A stretch of DNA of 64,000 bases. It comes from Eleusine coracana subsp. coracana (Eukaryota; Streptophyta; Magnoliopsida; Poales; Poaceae). The notes below the pieces were generated by a model. The model searched no databases and had not been told where the DNA came from. It saw only the letters and a list, made by a program, of their open reading frames with translations. Made by a program: the position numbers and the translations under genes. Positions 10,213 to 21,670 of this stretch are shown here, in pieces. Numbering within the stretch: position 1 is the stretch's first letter; every line of letters starts with the position of its first letter. The DNA lies in the NCBI GenBank assembly GCA_032690845.1, contig CM064426.1, positions 44,966,508 to 45,030,507 on the forward strand, read 5' to 3'.

Positions 10213-10350
10213 GGGTCATAACCGGCTAATATCTGGCACCCGACTGGTTAAACAGGATCACTTTCAGGCTGAAATCAGAATCAAGCTGACAGGGTCATAA
10301 CCGGTTGAAATCAGCCACCCGGCTAGTTAAACGGAGCCGTTTTCAGGCTG
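10213..10350 (+). repeat. 79-bp direct repeat in the Y LTR
   Basis: GGGTCATAACCGG occurs at 10213 and again at 10292, and the sequence after each copy is similar (CACCCG.CTGGTTAAAC, then TTTTCAGGCTGA-like). The 79-bp spacing equals the spacing of the hairpin units at 4044-4202. The LTR copy at 54360 keeps only one recognisable unit. Confidence 0.45.
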
Positions 10351-10833
10351 ATCTTCCAACCCAGCCGATTTTCAAAAATACTTCACCAAGATGGCATTTT
10401 CTCCACCCGGATTAAGGATGATGAAAAATGACTAAGGAAGAGAAGGCTAAAAGGAAGCTTAACCAGGAGAAGTCAAGTGGGCAACTTGGAGGGGGGCGGC
10501 AATCAGCCTGGCTACCGCCCGGCCCCCCATGTCGGCCGGCCTGGCTTGCCGCTCGGCCCAGGGTTGCTACCTGGGGTTGCCAGCCCATGAGGCCCGTCAT
10601 GTCTACCGACCCCAAAACAAAGAATCCGGCGCGAACCGATTGAACAACCGCCATCAAGACCCAATCTAAGCCGACCAAAATGAGTCAGTCGGGAACCGAC
10701 ACAATCCCACAGCCGCCCGGCCTGGGATGTTGCCCGGCGGTGCATGCCGCCCGGTGCGGGCCGCTGCCTGACGCACCGGCTTTGGCCAACCGACCCTCCT
10801 TCACCTACAAATACCCCCCGGATTTATGCCACG

Positions 10834-10841
10834 TATAAATA
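10834..10841 (+). promoter_or_regulatory. TATA box of the Y LTR
   Basis: TATAAATA, about 870 bp into the LTR, followed by a purine-rich start region. Expected promoter of the full-length Y transcript. The truncated LTR of the other Y unit ends before this point. Confidence 0.5.
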
Positions 10842-11895
10842 GAGGGGGAATTCGGCTGAAAAGAATCAAGCAAGAAACACATCAAGGAGTCCATTTCCCA
10901 CTACTTGTGCTACTTAGTAGAGTAGGTTAGTTAGTCTGGAGTTAGAGTCTAGTCGAGAGCATCACTCGGGATTCCTGAATTGTCTTGTAGTCTTGGTATG
11001 AGCTCTCTTTTATCTTTTCTCTTTTTGTAAGACTTATCCTTTATCAAAATAAATATCTTTTCTTTTATATCTTGTCAAGTATTTATCTTAATTTAGTCAT
11101 TTTTCTTAAGTTACAATACTTGGAAAGAAACTTTGTTGCATAGTTCACGGGTTTCTCGGCTAGGACTTAATTAAGTTTAGTTCATTCCGAACTTAGACTC
11201 GATTATTTCCCAGCTATTCTTCTGCTAGGCCAACGGAAGAATATCTAGTGAAGGCGTAGGCGTGGTGTCTAAGTTAACACTAGCTGGATTTGCATTCATC
11301 CCTATGGGTTGTGTGGTAGGCGGCAGGTGGTGACAACTCTGTCCGTCCATTTAGTAATCCACCACGTTCAGACCGTCTTAGCCAGGGTTGTCTAGCGTTA
11401 GCGTACCCACTAGTAGAGAGGCTAGTTACCGGCCCATATTAGTGAATGTTCTCGTGCCCTGAAGTGAGCTAACAGGTGAAAGACTTGAGGCTGTACCAAG
11501 AAATTGGTGTAAGCACTCGATCCGAGTATCTAGGAATTTTGACACTTGACTTAGATATACTTTGGAAAGATATATTTTTAGGAATTCTAGACTTAGACTC
11601 GTTGTCCTCCTCGCTAGCTTAACCGATCTCTTTATCTCCTTATTTATTTATTTTAGTGTGGATTTCTCCTTGTGTTACTACCCCATATTATTGAACATCC
11701 TTACCTCCGTTATTGGTTAGTTGGTATAAACTCTTGCAGTTATATCGTTGTTAAACCAAGATAATCTTACGCCTAGCTTCCCCGTGGAAAATAAATATGA
11801 TACCTTGGCGTACTCCCGGGTGAAATGCTACAATGGTGTTCCATGCGCTTGTGGATTAATTCATTTTATTCTTAAAGCATAACAAACGCCAACCA

Positions 11896-11910
11896 TTATT
11901 TCTGGCACCG
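11896..11910 (+). other. Primer-binding-site-like motif after the Y LTR
   Basis: TTATTTC and then TGGCACCG follow the LTR end. Plant Tat/Athila elements usually have TTTCTGGCGCCG here (tRNA-Asp type); one base differs. The rest of an internal region is missing: after about 11910 the sequence is unrelated. Confidence 0.45.
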
Positions 11911-11938
11911 TACCAAGAATAGTCATATTCTTGATGCG

Positions 11939-12373
11939 ATGGAAGGTTTTGTGAAAATCAATGTTGACGCTACAAGAACAAAGAATTCCAATAGAATGAC
12001 AGTCGCAGCAGTGGCTCGAGATGCTGATGGAAGGTTTAAGGGGGCATCAGTACTGGTTTTGGAGGGTGCCCTGGAAGCGGAATCTGTGAAAGCTATCGCA
12101 TGCCGGGAGAGTCTGGCACTCATTGCGGATCTAGCTGAACAAGGGCTAAGGGTATCATCAGACTACGCGAACGTAGTCTGGAGTATCTCTAGAGAAGGTA
12201 TCGGTCCGTATGGATTGATTATTAGCTTTTCAGAGGTGATGTTTGTTCATGAAAGAAGAGAATCGAATGAAGAAGCTCATAGGATAGCAAGGAGTGTTGT
12301 TCTTAGCCCACTAGGGTGGCATGTTTGGTTCGTTAATCCACCCGATGGCATCTATAACAATATTACAAGCTAA
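11939..12373 (+). pseudogene. RNase H-like (RVT_3) fragment, probably from a LINE
   Basis: A 144-residue ORF resembles the RNase H-like domain at the C-terminus of plant L1-type LINE polyproteins and stand-alone RVT_3 proteins. Visible features are KINVDA near the start (first acidic residue), CRESLAL, a SSDYANVV segment (second acidic position) and NEEAHRIARSV, with the typical closing FVNPPDGI. The ORF begins about 30 bases after the Y-LTR primer site and has no upstream reverse transcriptase, so it is a 5'-truncated remnant. It stands about 170 bp upstream of the hAT insertion. A host RNase H-like gene is possible but less likely. Confidence 0.6.
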
Positions 12374-12544
12374 CAAAGGGTGAAAATTCTAAAAAATAAA
12401 TCTATAAAATTTCAAGAACAACAAGAAATTCATCTAGTACTATAGACAATTGACGTCGAACACGATTCACCAGTGCTCCGCCGTAGTCTCGCTCTGACAG
12501 CCACGACCCACGGGTCCACTGTGATCTAACGGTGTAGGCGCGGC
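12374..12544 (+). promoter_or_regulatory. Probable original upstream region of the quinolinate synthase gene
   Basis: This stretch directly flanks the left end of the hAT element and ends with its target-site copy GGCGCGGC (12537-12544). It is GC-rich near the end and contains GACCCACGGGTCCACTGTGA, a type of sequence common in grass gene promoters. If the hAT element is removed, it joins the 5' leader of the gene. No TATA box was recognised with confidence. Confidence 0.5.
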
Positions 12545-13274
12545 CAAGGATTGAAAAACTGACAGAAACCGATCAAAACCATGGGTTTCGACAAAACCGG
12601 CCCGGTCCAGTTTTACTGGGCAACCGGTTTTCGACTGGCCGAAATTCAAATTTTTGAAAATTTGAAAAAAAATTGTATTAAAAAATATGAATTATGATGA
12701 AACAACCTTATAAAATGAAGTAAGTTTGACTAGGTTAAAAATTGCAGAAAGGTGAAATAAAAAAAGAAAAAGAAAAAAAGAAAACTCACCTTATCCTCTT
12801 CTCCTACCCCCACAGTCCATTCTTTCTCTTCTCCCCAACTCCCTGCGCGACCCAAAGCTCCCTCCTCACCAAATTGCCACTCCCTATACTAATCCTTTGT
12901 AAGCTTCATGACCATTGATGAATGGATCGCCAAGGTATGAATGTTTTGGTGATAGATGACAACTATGAAATTATAGGCTAATATCTACACGAGTGTTGTC
13001 TATATAGGAATCATCTTTAAACCCTACTATAAATCATATGGATGATGGTTGCCTTGGCGATTGATGACAATGACCACAAGCATGGAGGCTTGTGAACTTG
13101 ATGGAGTCCAAGGGTTGATGAAGATGGATCAAAGCGGAGAACAACCTATGGTGCAAGTGTTTGGTACACTTGTATAGTTGTTAGGGCTTTGAGTCCATAG
13201 GAAAAACTGGACTATGAAGGAGGTCTAGGTCATTCTCTTAGGTCATGTCTAGTCGGTGATGTGCAAGCTTGCTT

Positions 13275-16200
13275 TGTGACATCCCATGTCATAAAAAGTT
13301 AATTAAGTTAACCCTAAGGCTGAATTGCTGGCTAATTAAAAATTACAAGTAATTAAAGTGCCAAAGCAAAGGGGAATTTAATTAATTAAATCCAAAATTT
13401 GTCAAATGATAGCATTTCAAAAACATCACAAAACTCCATGAAAGTGTACCAATGTTTTGGCAAAGGTTTAATACCCTTAAAAATTCCCAAAGTGCAGAAA
13501 CTTGTTTCTCAGTTCTAGGAATTTTCAGAATTTTTCCAGCTGAGATCAAAGCCTGACCCCAAAAGTAAAGTTGGAGAAGATATTTTGCTGAACAAGCACA
13601 AAAATTGGCATGATCATTGGAGCAAGGTAAATTTGTGTTTTTATTGAATTACAGACAGAACATTTTGGTCAAAAACAGGATCCGAGTTCTCCTTTTGCCC
13701 AGCGGGCAACCGACTGCACCGCCATCTTCTTCCTTCGGACCAACAGCCAAAACGTCCCTGTACCTCCCCCTTACCGACCACTGTGCTGCCTAACGCCATG
13801 GGCGTGCTGCTGATGCTTGACCACCAACTGCCCGTCTGCCACCAATTCTCTCTTCCCCTCTCTGCTCTCTCTCTCTCTCTCACCGGCTACAAGAAGGCAG
13901 CAGCGGTAGGAGCTGCTCCCCCTCGCTCTCTCTGGTCTCTCACACGCCCAGCTCACTCCCTCACACTCATCTCACTCTCAATCGGGTGCCCAGATAGCTG
14001 CTCTAACTCCCTATCCTTCGTTTTCCTAGCCGAGTTGGATCAATCGAAGCTTTTCTTTAGAAGCGGTAAACGGAGCCACCGCCGTTTCATCGTGAAATTC
14101 TTCCTCTATGGTGAGTCTCGATTCAATTCCTAGCATGGGAGTCTCACTAACCCTCATGCGCATCCATTTGAGTCATCTCCCGTGCAATCCCAAAGCCGGA
14201 ATCATCAGAAATTGAGGATCTCTAGCCGCTCTGCTACTCCTGTGTTCTTTTTTACTGTTCACGAGCAAAAATCAGAAAAATAAGAAAATAGCTAGCAGAT
14301 TCAAAAATCCATAACTCAAAAACTAAAAGGTAGAAAAATGCAAACTAATTTTGTTGGATTCAGAAAATCCCCCTCTATCCAAAAAGTATGAAGTGCATCA
14401 TGGTTATGAAGATTTGACAAATAAAAATATTCCCTAAAGTTAGAACCCTTTTTAGAGTAATAAATTCATAAGTAAAAATATATAAATGGTAAAATCATGA
14501 AATTTGGTCAGTAAGCATTTCATGGCATCCATAAACTTTCTGCAAAAGCACATCTTCATGTTATGCATATGTTTAGAGTTATTGCATAATCATGATTTCT
14601 AGTAAATGAAATTTCTATAAATTCTATATAAGGAATTTAATTATGGAACTTTGCATGGTTGTTAATTATGCCTTAGTACATTCATGTAAAAAATCCCATG
14701 TTAAATCTCTAGCACCAGAAGTGTACTTTTTAATGTCGAATTGTTGTTCAATAATTGGCCTAGGAATTTATCATGCAAATATTGACTTATGTGTCTAATT
14801 AGATTAATTATTATTATTTACTCTCTAGCACTGTTCATCCAGCATGCTTAGGTCATGAATAACAGTAGATTTATGTGTTCATCATCATAATCTCATCGCC
14901 ATGCATGTCATGTTTATTTAAGAAATTACATAAATCATTGAGTGTTCATCTCTTATTCATGCATTTTCATTTTCATATAGGACATGAACTCGAGGAGAAC
15001 ACACCGGAGAAGACCGGTGCTGATGTGAATTTCACTGAAGACCCTAACTATGGTCACTCCCAAGGCAAGCCTCGGTGCACACCTACTTATTGAGAGTTGC
15101 TTTTATTTATTCACTACATAGGGCTCCGTATTGTGCATTAGGTATAGGGCTTGGATCAAACCCACTTGCATCAACGAACAATGACCTATGTTAGTCTATA
15201 TTAGTAAGCCTTTTCGTTAGCAGATGCTATGCTTAAACTAGTGGAGTCAACGGTAGGCTATGGATCAATTGATTACATCATGATTCACATGAAGGATGAA
15301 CTTGGAAAAAATTGAGAACGTATCGTTGCAACTCTGCGAGCAAGTATTGAACAGTACCAAGTGTATACCTTTATTTGGGAATTGGTAAACCTAGTAACTT
15401 GGGCGCCGTATTGTTAGACGGCTATACTCATCGATCCAGAGGTGATGTGAATGGCACGGTGGATGCATAGGTTTGAGGACCGCTGGAAAGTGCACAGGTT
15501 AAGCCTCGGATACGATGTACTGTATCGCGGGGAGGACGTGTACTCGGGATCGATGGCCCTGGATTGACTTTATAGCAACCTTGTGAACGGTGGCCATACG
15601 TGTTCTTAAATGATGTGTATGTCATGTACTTGGGTTTTCTCCTGCAGGATGTAAATCGATTCAAATTGCCGTCCCTCGTGGTTATGAGTACCTCTTGTTT
15701 CGAGCAGTGGCAATGATACTTTAAGTAGAAAAGATTGGTTATAATTCTGAAATTTATTACTCTATTGCTACAGATTGCTATGTTGTATTGCTCTTTATCT
15801 TTGTACAAGTCTTAGCAGCTAGCTAGATTCAACTAAAGTTATTTTTCTACAACAAGCAATTAAAATTTTGGTTAAAGAATCAAATTGCAGCATAGAACTA
15901 ATAGATGCTTTTTATGCAAATATCAAATAAGCCAGGTCAGCCCCCTGCATATTAGGAGTCGGTTTTAGAAAACCTTTTGACGGGTAAGTCTTGCAGAGTA
16001 TGTTAGATACTCAGGCTTTGCGATTATGTTGTTTTCAGGTATTCATCAATCTACTTATTGTGATTGTTGTAACAAAGTTTGTGGGAAGGTGAGGAGCCCC
16101 AGAATTGGACCATTAAATGGGTCCCCAGCTCTCCTAACCAAGACGAGTGAGCCATTGCCATAGGGCTGGCATGGTTTACTTAGGCTATTTACTTCGTGTT

Positions 16201-16435
16201 TTGTCGTATTTCCGCTTCCGTGTATTTATGTAATCTGAACCAAGAACATATGTATTATAATGTAACTAAAGTTGCTTCCGTTATAACTCTTGAACTTGTA
16301 ATATTATGCACTTAATGATGTATCTTTATAAATGATGGATGTTCATGTGTGAATGCTATGTATGGTTACTTCGATAATCATCTCCCGAGGCGATCCTGTA
16401 CGACAGACTCTATATTTTGGTATAGGGGCGTGACA
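13275..16435 (+). mobile_element. 3.16-kb solo gypsy LTR nested in the X LTR
   Basis: Comparison with copy A shows X sequence stopping at 13274 and resuming at 16436. The insert begins TGTGACATCCC and ends GGGGCGTGACA. Flanks TGCTT and TGCTC make a 5-bp duplication with one change; copy A has TGCTC. Overall layout matches the LTR at 54756-58514 (which is in reverse): TGTGAC start, CT-repeat leader, a splice-acceptor-like CATATAG before a short acidic peptide ending in GKPR, and a GGGGCG end. It is therefore probably a solo LTR of a Tekay/Del-like chromovirus. No polyprotein is present. Confidence 0.75.
14111..14980 (+). other. Possible intron inside the solo gypsy LTR
   Basis: A CT-repeat 5' leader with an open frame (13783 onward) ends at CTATG/GTGAGTC, a good donor at 14111. 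TTCATATAG at 14972-14980 is a good acceptor, and a short acidic frame (ELEENTPEKTGADVN) ending GKPRCTPTY and a stop follows. A similar acceptor and peptide occur in the related LTR at 56221 (minus). Splicing is inferred, not shown. Confidence 0.3.
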
Positions 16436-17761
16436 TGCTCGGTGAAATCATAGGCACTAGTTGACAGTGGAGAAGCCAAGGAGTTGTTCGAAGAAGCCGG
16501 GAAACGAAGTCAAGCGAGGATGACAAGTTTCAGCTTCTGGACATAGAGACTAGACAGAGGGGTCAGAGGTGACCGGACTGTACGGTCACCATGAGGAGTT
16601 GTCTAGGACTTACAGCAAGGAGTGAGGAGTCTATTTGTGCCAGAGTCTGTACAGATCGGACGGTCCGGTCAGTAGGCTTGCACAGGGCAGGAAGGAAGCT
16701 TCAGCGTGAAATGTTTCTAGACTAGAGAGAGAAATGGACCGGACGGTCCGGTCAGTAGAGAAATCAGCAGAGGTCAGAGCCATTGGTGCACAGTGTTGTA
16801 GTGACCGGACTGCCGGTCAGGGAGTGACTGGACTGTACGGTCAGTAGGCCCAGAAAGCTGATTTCATGGAGCAACAACTAGTTTGAGATTGGGAGCCTAT
16901 ATAACTTTGTTGCTGGTGTCTTTGTGACCTCTCTTGGCCAGTGGAATATCTAAGAACATTTGGTAAGGTCCAAGAGGAAAAGAGCAGAGAACTAGGAGGA
17001 GATATTGCACATCTTGAGAGTGCTAGAGAAGAGTACCTTGAGCATCTTGCACATCTAAGGCTAGGGTGTCCTTGAGGGTGTGATCTAGATTGTTACTCTT
17101 GGTCTATGTTGAGACCTAGACTGGTTAGGTGTTGGTGATCGAGCCTATCGTGATTGGTTGTGAAGGCCATCACATGTTCGTATATGGTTTGAGCCCGCCA
17201 TTGAAAGGGTCATCGATAGTGAGTGCCCGTGTCAGCTCGGGGAGTCCGGCAAGTTCTCGAGGGAGGCGAGCTTGTGCTTTGTGCAGCAGTGACGCACACC
17301 GTGTCTTCACTCTAGGAGTGATTACGGGCTCGTGGGCGAGAACTCCACTTGGTGGCGAGAGGGACCGGAACTCTGGCGGGAGTGGTCCAACGAGGAGTAG
17401 GGAAAGGCGCCATCCTTCCGAGACCTCAAGAAAAAATCATGAGCATTCCCTGACCCTCTCTTTACTATTTCACAATTGAGTGCTCTAGTATCTAGGTTGA
17501 ATTGTGGCTTGCATAGGCTAGTATGTTTGGCTTCCGTGCTTTCTCTCATCATGAACACTAGCATGTGTAGGGTCTTAGCCTACTAGAATTATTTAGGTTG
17601 CAACGCTTGCTAGACTCAAGTAGTGTGAATTGAAGTATTTGGTTTTGTGAGCGGCTTACTGATTCATTCCCCCCCCCCCCCCTCGGTACGCCTTCGGTCC
17701 TTACATCCTCTCCATATAGGTGTCAGCCTAGGCGAGTAGCACCGACAGTGGCCAAGATCTC

Positions 17762-17912
17762 AGGCTAGCCGAGCGGATTGGGTGGCTAGCTGAGGGCCGA
17801 AGCGGCTAGCCGAGGAAGGGCAGGGAACCGTCCGTTTACCGCTCGGCTAGCCGGCTATGGGTGGCGGCTAGCCGCTCCCTTGCGTCGATTTGCCGGGCCT
17901 GCAGGGTGGCTA
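17762..17912 (+). repeat. GGCTAGCCG palindromes near the 5' end of the hAT element
   Basis: Five exact copies of GGCTAGCCG and one variant lie within 150 bp. Discounting the nested LTR they are about 400-550 bp from the transposon end, ahead of the transposase. hAT transposases are known to bind short repeated motifs in subterminal DNA, so these are candidate binding sites; this is inference. Confidence 0.4.
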
Positions 17913-18078
17913 GCCGTCCGACATTGTTGCTCGGCCAACGGAGGAAGGTAAGTGTTTGTTTTTTTTTTTCTATTTTGAGCTTTATTTCATTTATACACCA
18001 GTGTAGGTAGCAAGGTAATTAAAGGATTTTAATTAGAAAATGCACATGCCTTTTATATGTAGAGGATAAATTGAAACG

Positions 18079-21000
18079 ATGGGAGATCATAGTCAAAGCG
18101 ATATCATTTAGGAGCATGGGGAGAACATATATCTAGACTTTGCATTCAAGTATTGCAAGACACAGAAGAAGGGGGGTGGTGCCACTTGGTTCAAGGAACA
18201 CTTGGCATGACGTGGAAGCAGTGTTGTGTCTTGCAATCATGTTCCAGCGGAGGTTCGTGACTATTTCCATCATGAGTTAGATAGAACTGTCGATAAGAGG
18301 AGGAGCAGAAAACAAGAGAGGCTGAGAAGAGTGGAAACTGCCACCAAAGGGAATGTGGACGATGAGGATGATGAGGAGTTGTAGCGTGCCTTGCATGAGT
18401 CACGGGAGGAGGAGGAGGCATATGCGAGGCGAGTATGTGAGCAAGGTGGGCAGTACGAGTACAGTGGTAGATCATATCAACCTGGTGGCAGTCAAGGTGG
18501 TGGATTAATGAACATGTTGAAGAGGCCAGTCTCCCAAAAAGGAAAAGGGGAGAAGGTGCAGACAAGGGTTGACACTATGCCATGGATAGCGAAGAGTAAA
18601 CTCGCAAGGCGGGCAATTGGCAAGGCTTGGTCTAAATGGTTTCTAGCAGAAGCCATTCCTGGTAAAAAGGCCAATAGTCCTTATTTCACTAGCGCTGTGA
18701 AGGAGACACAAAGATGGGGTAAGTTTATTTCATTGTTTTGTAACTTACCATTCAGTTTCTAACATATGAGATCTTATAGGTCCAAATTTGCAGGTGAGCG
18801 TGCCCCCAATCCAATGGGTCGAGAGATAGATGGTACATATTTAGATGCAAATAGGGAAGACATAAAAAAGTAGTTTGCAAAGTTCAAGCTAGATTGACCT
18901 ACGCATGGTATTACAATAATATGTGATTCTTGGATGGGACCAACAGGGATGAGTGTCATCAACTTCATGGTATATTATAATGCGATAATGTTTTTCCACA
19001 AGTAAATTGATGCCACCGGTCATAGCCAGGATGCGAACTTCATTTACATGGTAAGTATATAATGTTGTAACTTCATACTGATGCTAGATTATATTAATTG
19101 ATGTGTTATTTATAGAAAATCAGCAAAGTGGTGGAAGAGCTTGGGCCACAACATATTGTGCAGATAATAACTGATAATGGAGCAAATTATAAGAAGGCAT
19201 GCAAGATGATATTTCACAAGTATCAGATTGTGTGGTAGCCATGTGTGGCTCACACTATCAATTTGATGCTCAAGTCTATTGGAGAGTTTCCAGAGCACAA
19301 AGCTATGATCAAGGCTGCTTGAAGGATATGTCGGTGGCTTTACAAACACAACAAGTTGCATGCTATGATGCGAGCAGCTATTGGAGGTAAGTTAGTGAGA
19401 TGGAATGCTACACGTTTTGGCACGAACTATATGTTTCTAGAGAGCATGCTTCGTAGAAGAGATAAATTCATGGCATGAGTGGCCTCTCCATCATTTTTGG
19501 AGAGTCATTTCAGCAACATGGATGAGGGAAGGTATGCTCATTCTTGCTTGTCCAGCTTGTCATGGTGGGAGAACATGATCCATGTGGTCAATGCACTACA
19601 ACCATTATATGCATTTCTTCACTTCACAGACCAGGATAAGATTCCTAATTTGAGTGAAGTTCTCTTAAGGTTCAATATGCTACGTAGTGAATATGATAGT
19701 CTATTCCATAATGATAGACATGAGTTTGACCGCTACATGGCGGTGATAAATCCAAGGATGAGTGACATTACAAGTGATACTTATGTTAATGCATGTAATA
19801 TTTATTTCATTATTACATAAATCCAATGATGAACAATCCTCTTACAAGTATCATTTTTTTAACAGTTGCGGGGTTGCACCCAAGAACTCATTATGCTTAT
19901 GGCACGATGAATGTCCTACATGATCTTCGAGCGGCATTTGAGACGATGACCGACATGAATACGTGTGTAGTAGCACTCCAAGAAGCTGAAAATTATAGAC
20001 ATGAGAGTGGTTCCTTCTCCACAGAATTGGCTCAGAAGATGGCATAAGACAGTAATACTTCTCCTGGTATGTTCGGTGGTGATACCTATGTTTCTTTCTA
20101 AGTCATGCCTACTTTTTCTCATTTGCATTTTATGATACAGCGTAATGATGGGCTATGTTCGGTGGTGACACTCCACATCTTCAAAAGCTTGCACTACACC
20201 TTGTGTCGCAATGTTGTTCATCAAGCGGATGTGAACGTAATTGGAATACATTTGCATTGGTTCACACAAAGGTGCGCAACAGGTTGTCTCATAAGAAACT
20301 AAACAAGTTGATGTATGTGAACTACAACCTGCGCATTCGCATGAGGGAAACGGGATTATACAAGCTACTAGATGAAGATCCATTCCATAAACTCATGGAG
20401 CTTTCTTTATATGATGATAAAAATCTTATACGAGATTGGATGGAGAATGGCCAATCAAATATCGATCATGTACTTGATGAGGAAGACACTCAGAGTGATA
20501 CCCCTCTCCCTTCCCACTTGGTGACTGAGGGAGATGATCCAAGAGAATTGCAAAGGATTATTGGGACAAGTTCTCTTGTTGAGTGGGCAGAGGAACATGT
20601 GGGAGATACATAGGAAAGCGGAAATATAAAGCTATTGCAAGGAAATCTAATCCAAAAAAGAAGAAAATTGCTGATCCACAACCAGTTTCCAGTGATGAGT
20701 CCACTGCTAGTGATGATCTAAAAAAGAGCCCGCCATACCAAGAGTCGGACGATAGTAGCTCCAACTTTGATTCAGATGATGACGCGAGTGACATGGGTGG
20801 TAGGATAGTTCCACCATCCACTCTTCAGTTCACAGGTCAAATATCCTGTTGTAATATTTATTAAATTTACAAGATTAATCACTAACTCTTATCTTCCATT
20901 TATAGGTGAGGACGACTTCACACACGTTACCCAAGATCAAGATCATGGCGCTCCACGATCACAAAGGATGACTATTATGGATGGTGGTAGAGGCAAGGGT

Positions 21001-21140
21001 AGGCAACATCATTATGGATCCTACCTCTCCCCTTAGGAAAGTGAGTCTTTATTTACCCCGACTAGTGACACAACACCTGGTTACATTTATTACATGCTTT
21101 CTGATGCAAGCCATGAACGGCCTCTAACATAGGTCTATGA
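18079..21140 (+). pseudogene. hAT transposase (DUF659 and hATC type), degenerate, multi-exon
   Basis: Exon-like blocks in order: an N-terminal block with a partial BED-like segment (18079-18719), a DUF659-like block beginning about 18794 with CDSWMGPTGMSVINF, ITDNGANYKKACK and INLMLKSIGE (to about 19386), a middle block (about 19390-20046) and the hAT dimerisation domain at 20155-20613 (SSSGCERNWNTFALVHTKVRNRL). A lysine/serine/aspartate-rich tail follows to about 21140. Several in-frame stops occur in the N-terminal block and the DUF659 block, and one in the tail, so no intact transposase can be made. Intron borders look like GT-AG (for example GTAAGTTT at 18720). The strand agrees with the surrounding terminal repeats. 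Confidence 0.75.
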
Positions 21141-21670
21141 GTGACAAGATCCAAACTTTTATAATTAGATATTTTTACAAAGGTAAACAACTTCACATTG
21201 GACGGGATTAAGTTGGCAATAATACAAGATGGATTTATTGCGAGAACGTGGGATTGTGGTCATACCACCCTGAAGTATAACCGGGCATGTTATAATTGGA
21301 ATGAGGCACCATGACCTTGAGTGTAGGATATTGCATCACTATCTAAACTATGTTTTATTTATCTATGTACTTTTAAAATGGACATGTATGAACTATGTTT
21401 GAATCCTTATAAAATTTATATTATGAGTGTTGACCATATATTGATAATATATGTCTAAGCGTGTTTTAAATACTTAGCAAACTTTATGCCAAAACTTTCA
21501 TTATTTTTGCACCATTTTTGCCTTTTTTTTATTTATTTACATAAATTCTGGTTTCTGTGACTTTCAAACCGTTAAACCGGTGATACCGCTAGGCTAATGG
21601 TTTTAGTGGTTTTTATGGTTTTCGCCAAACCGACCCATGGCGGTTTCCCTGTTCAATCGGTTTTTCAATC

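Larger units (their letters stand above)
9966..11895 (+). repeat. Y-family gypsy LTR, copy A
   Basis: It starts TGTTGGCGGCC directly after the polypurine tract and ends CGCCAACCA, nearly the inverted form of the start. A TATA box (TATAAATA) is at 10834-10841. The upstream part is rich in GCCGCCCGGCC-like words. The first 636 bp match the truncated LTR at 54120-54755. A primer-binding-site-like TGGCACCG follows at 11903, so this LTR also has internal-type sequence on both sides. Confidence 0.7.
12898..17705 (+). mobile_element. Solo X-family LTR inserted in the hAT element
   Basis: Starts TGTAAGCTTC and ends CTTACA, like copy A. The flanks TCCTT (12893-12897) and TCCTC (17706-17710) form a 5-bp target duplication with one change. 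No primer site, gag or polypurine tract lies between the ends, so it is a solo LTR; the extra length comes from a second LTR at 13275-16435. Without that insert it is about 1.64 kb, close to the 1665 bp of copy A. A TATATAA box lies at 16898-16904 and palindromes at about 16575-16850. Confidence 0.8.
12545..21670 (+). mobile_element. hAT-family DNA transposon with nested LTR insertions
   Basis: The ends are inverted: the left begins CAAGGATTGAAAAACTG and the right, read on the minus strand, begins GATTGAAAAACCG. Subterminal ATGGGT segments also match. The 8-bp sequence GGCGCGGC flanks both sides (12537-12544 and 21671-21678), the size expected for hAT. The right end lacks the outer CAAG, perhaps a small terminal loss. 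Inside is a degenerate hAT transposase plus two nested solo LTRs. Without the nested LTR unit (4808 bp plus 5 bp duplication) the transposon is about 4.3 kb. Confidence 0.82.

Noticed and set aside
13783..14133. 116-residue ORF in the solo gypsy LTR as a gene
   Set aside because: It lies in the leader of an LTR with low-complexity serine/leucine composition. It is kept only as part of a possible spliced leader.
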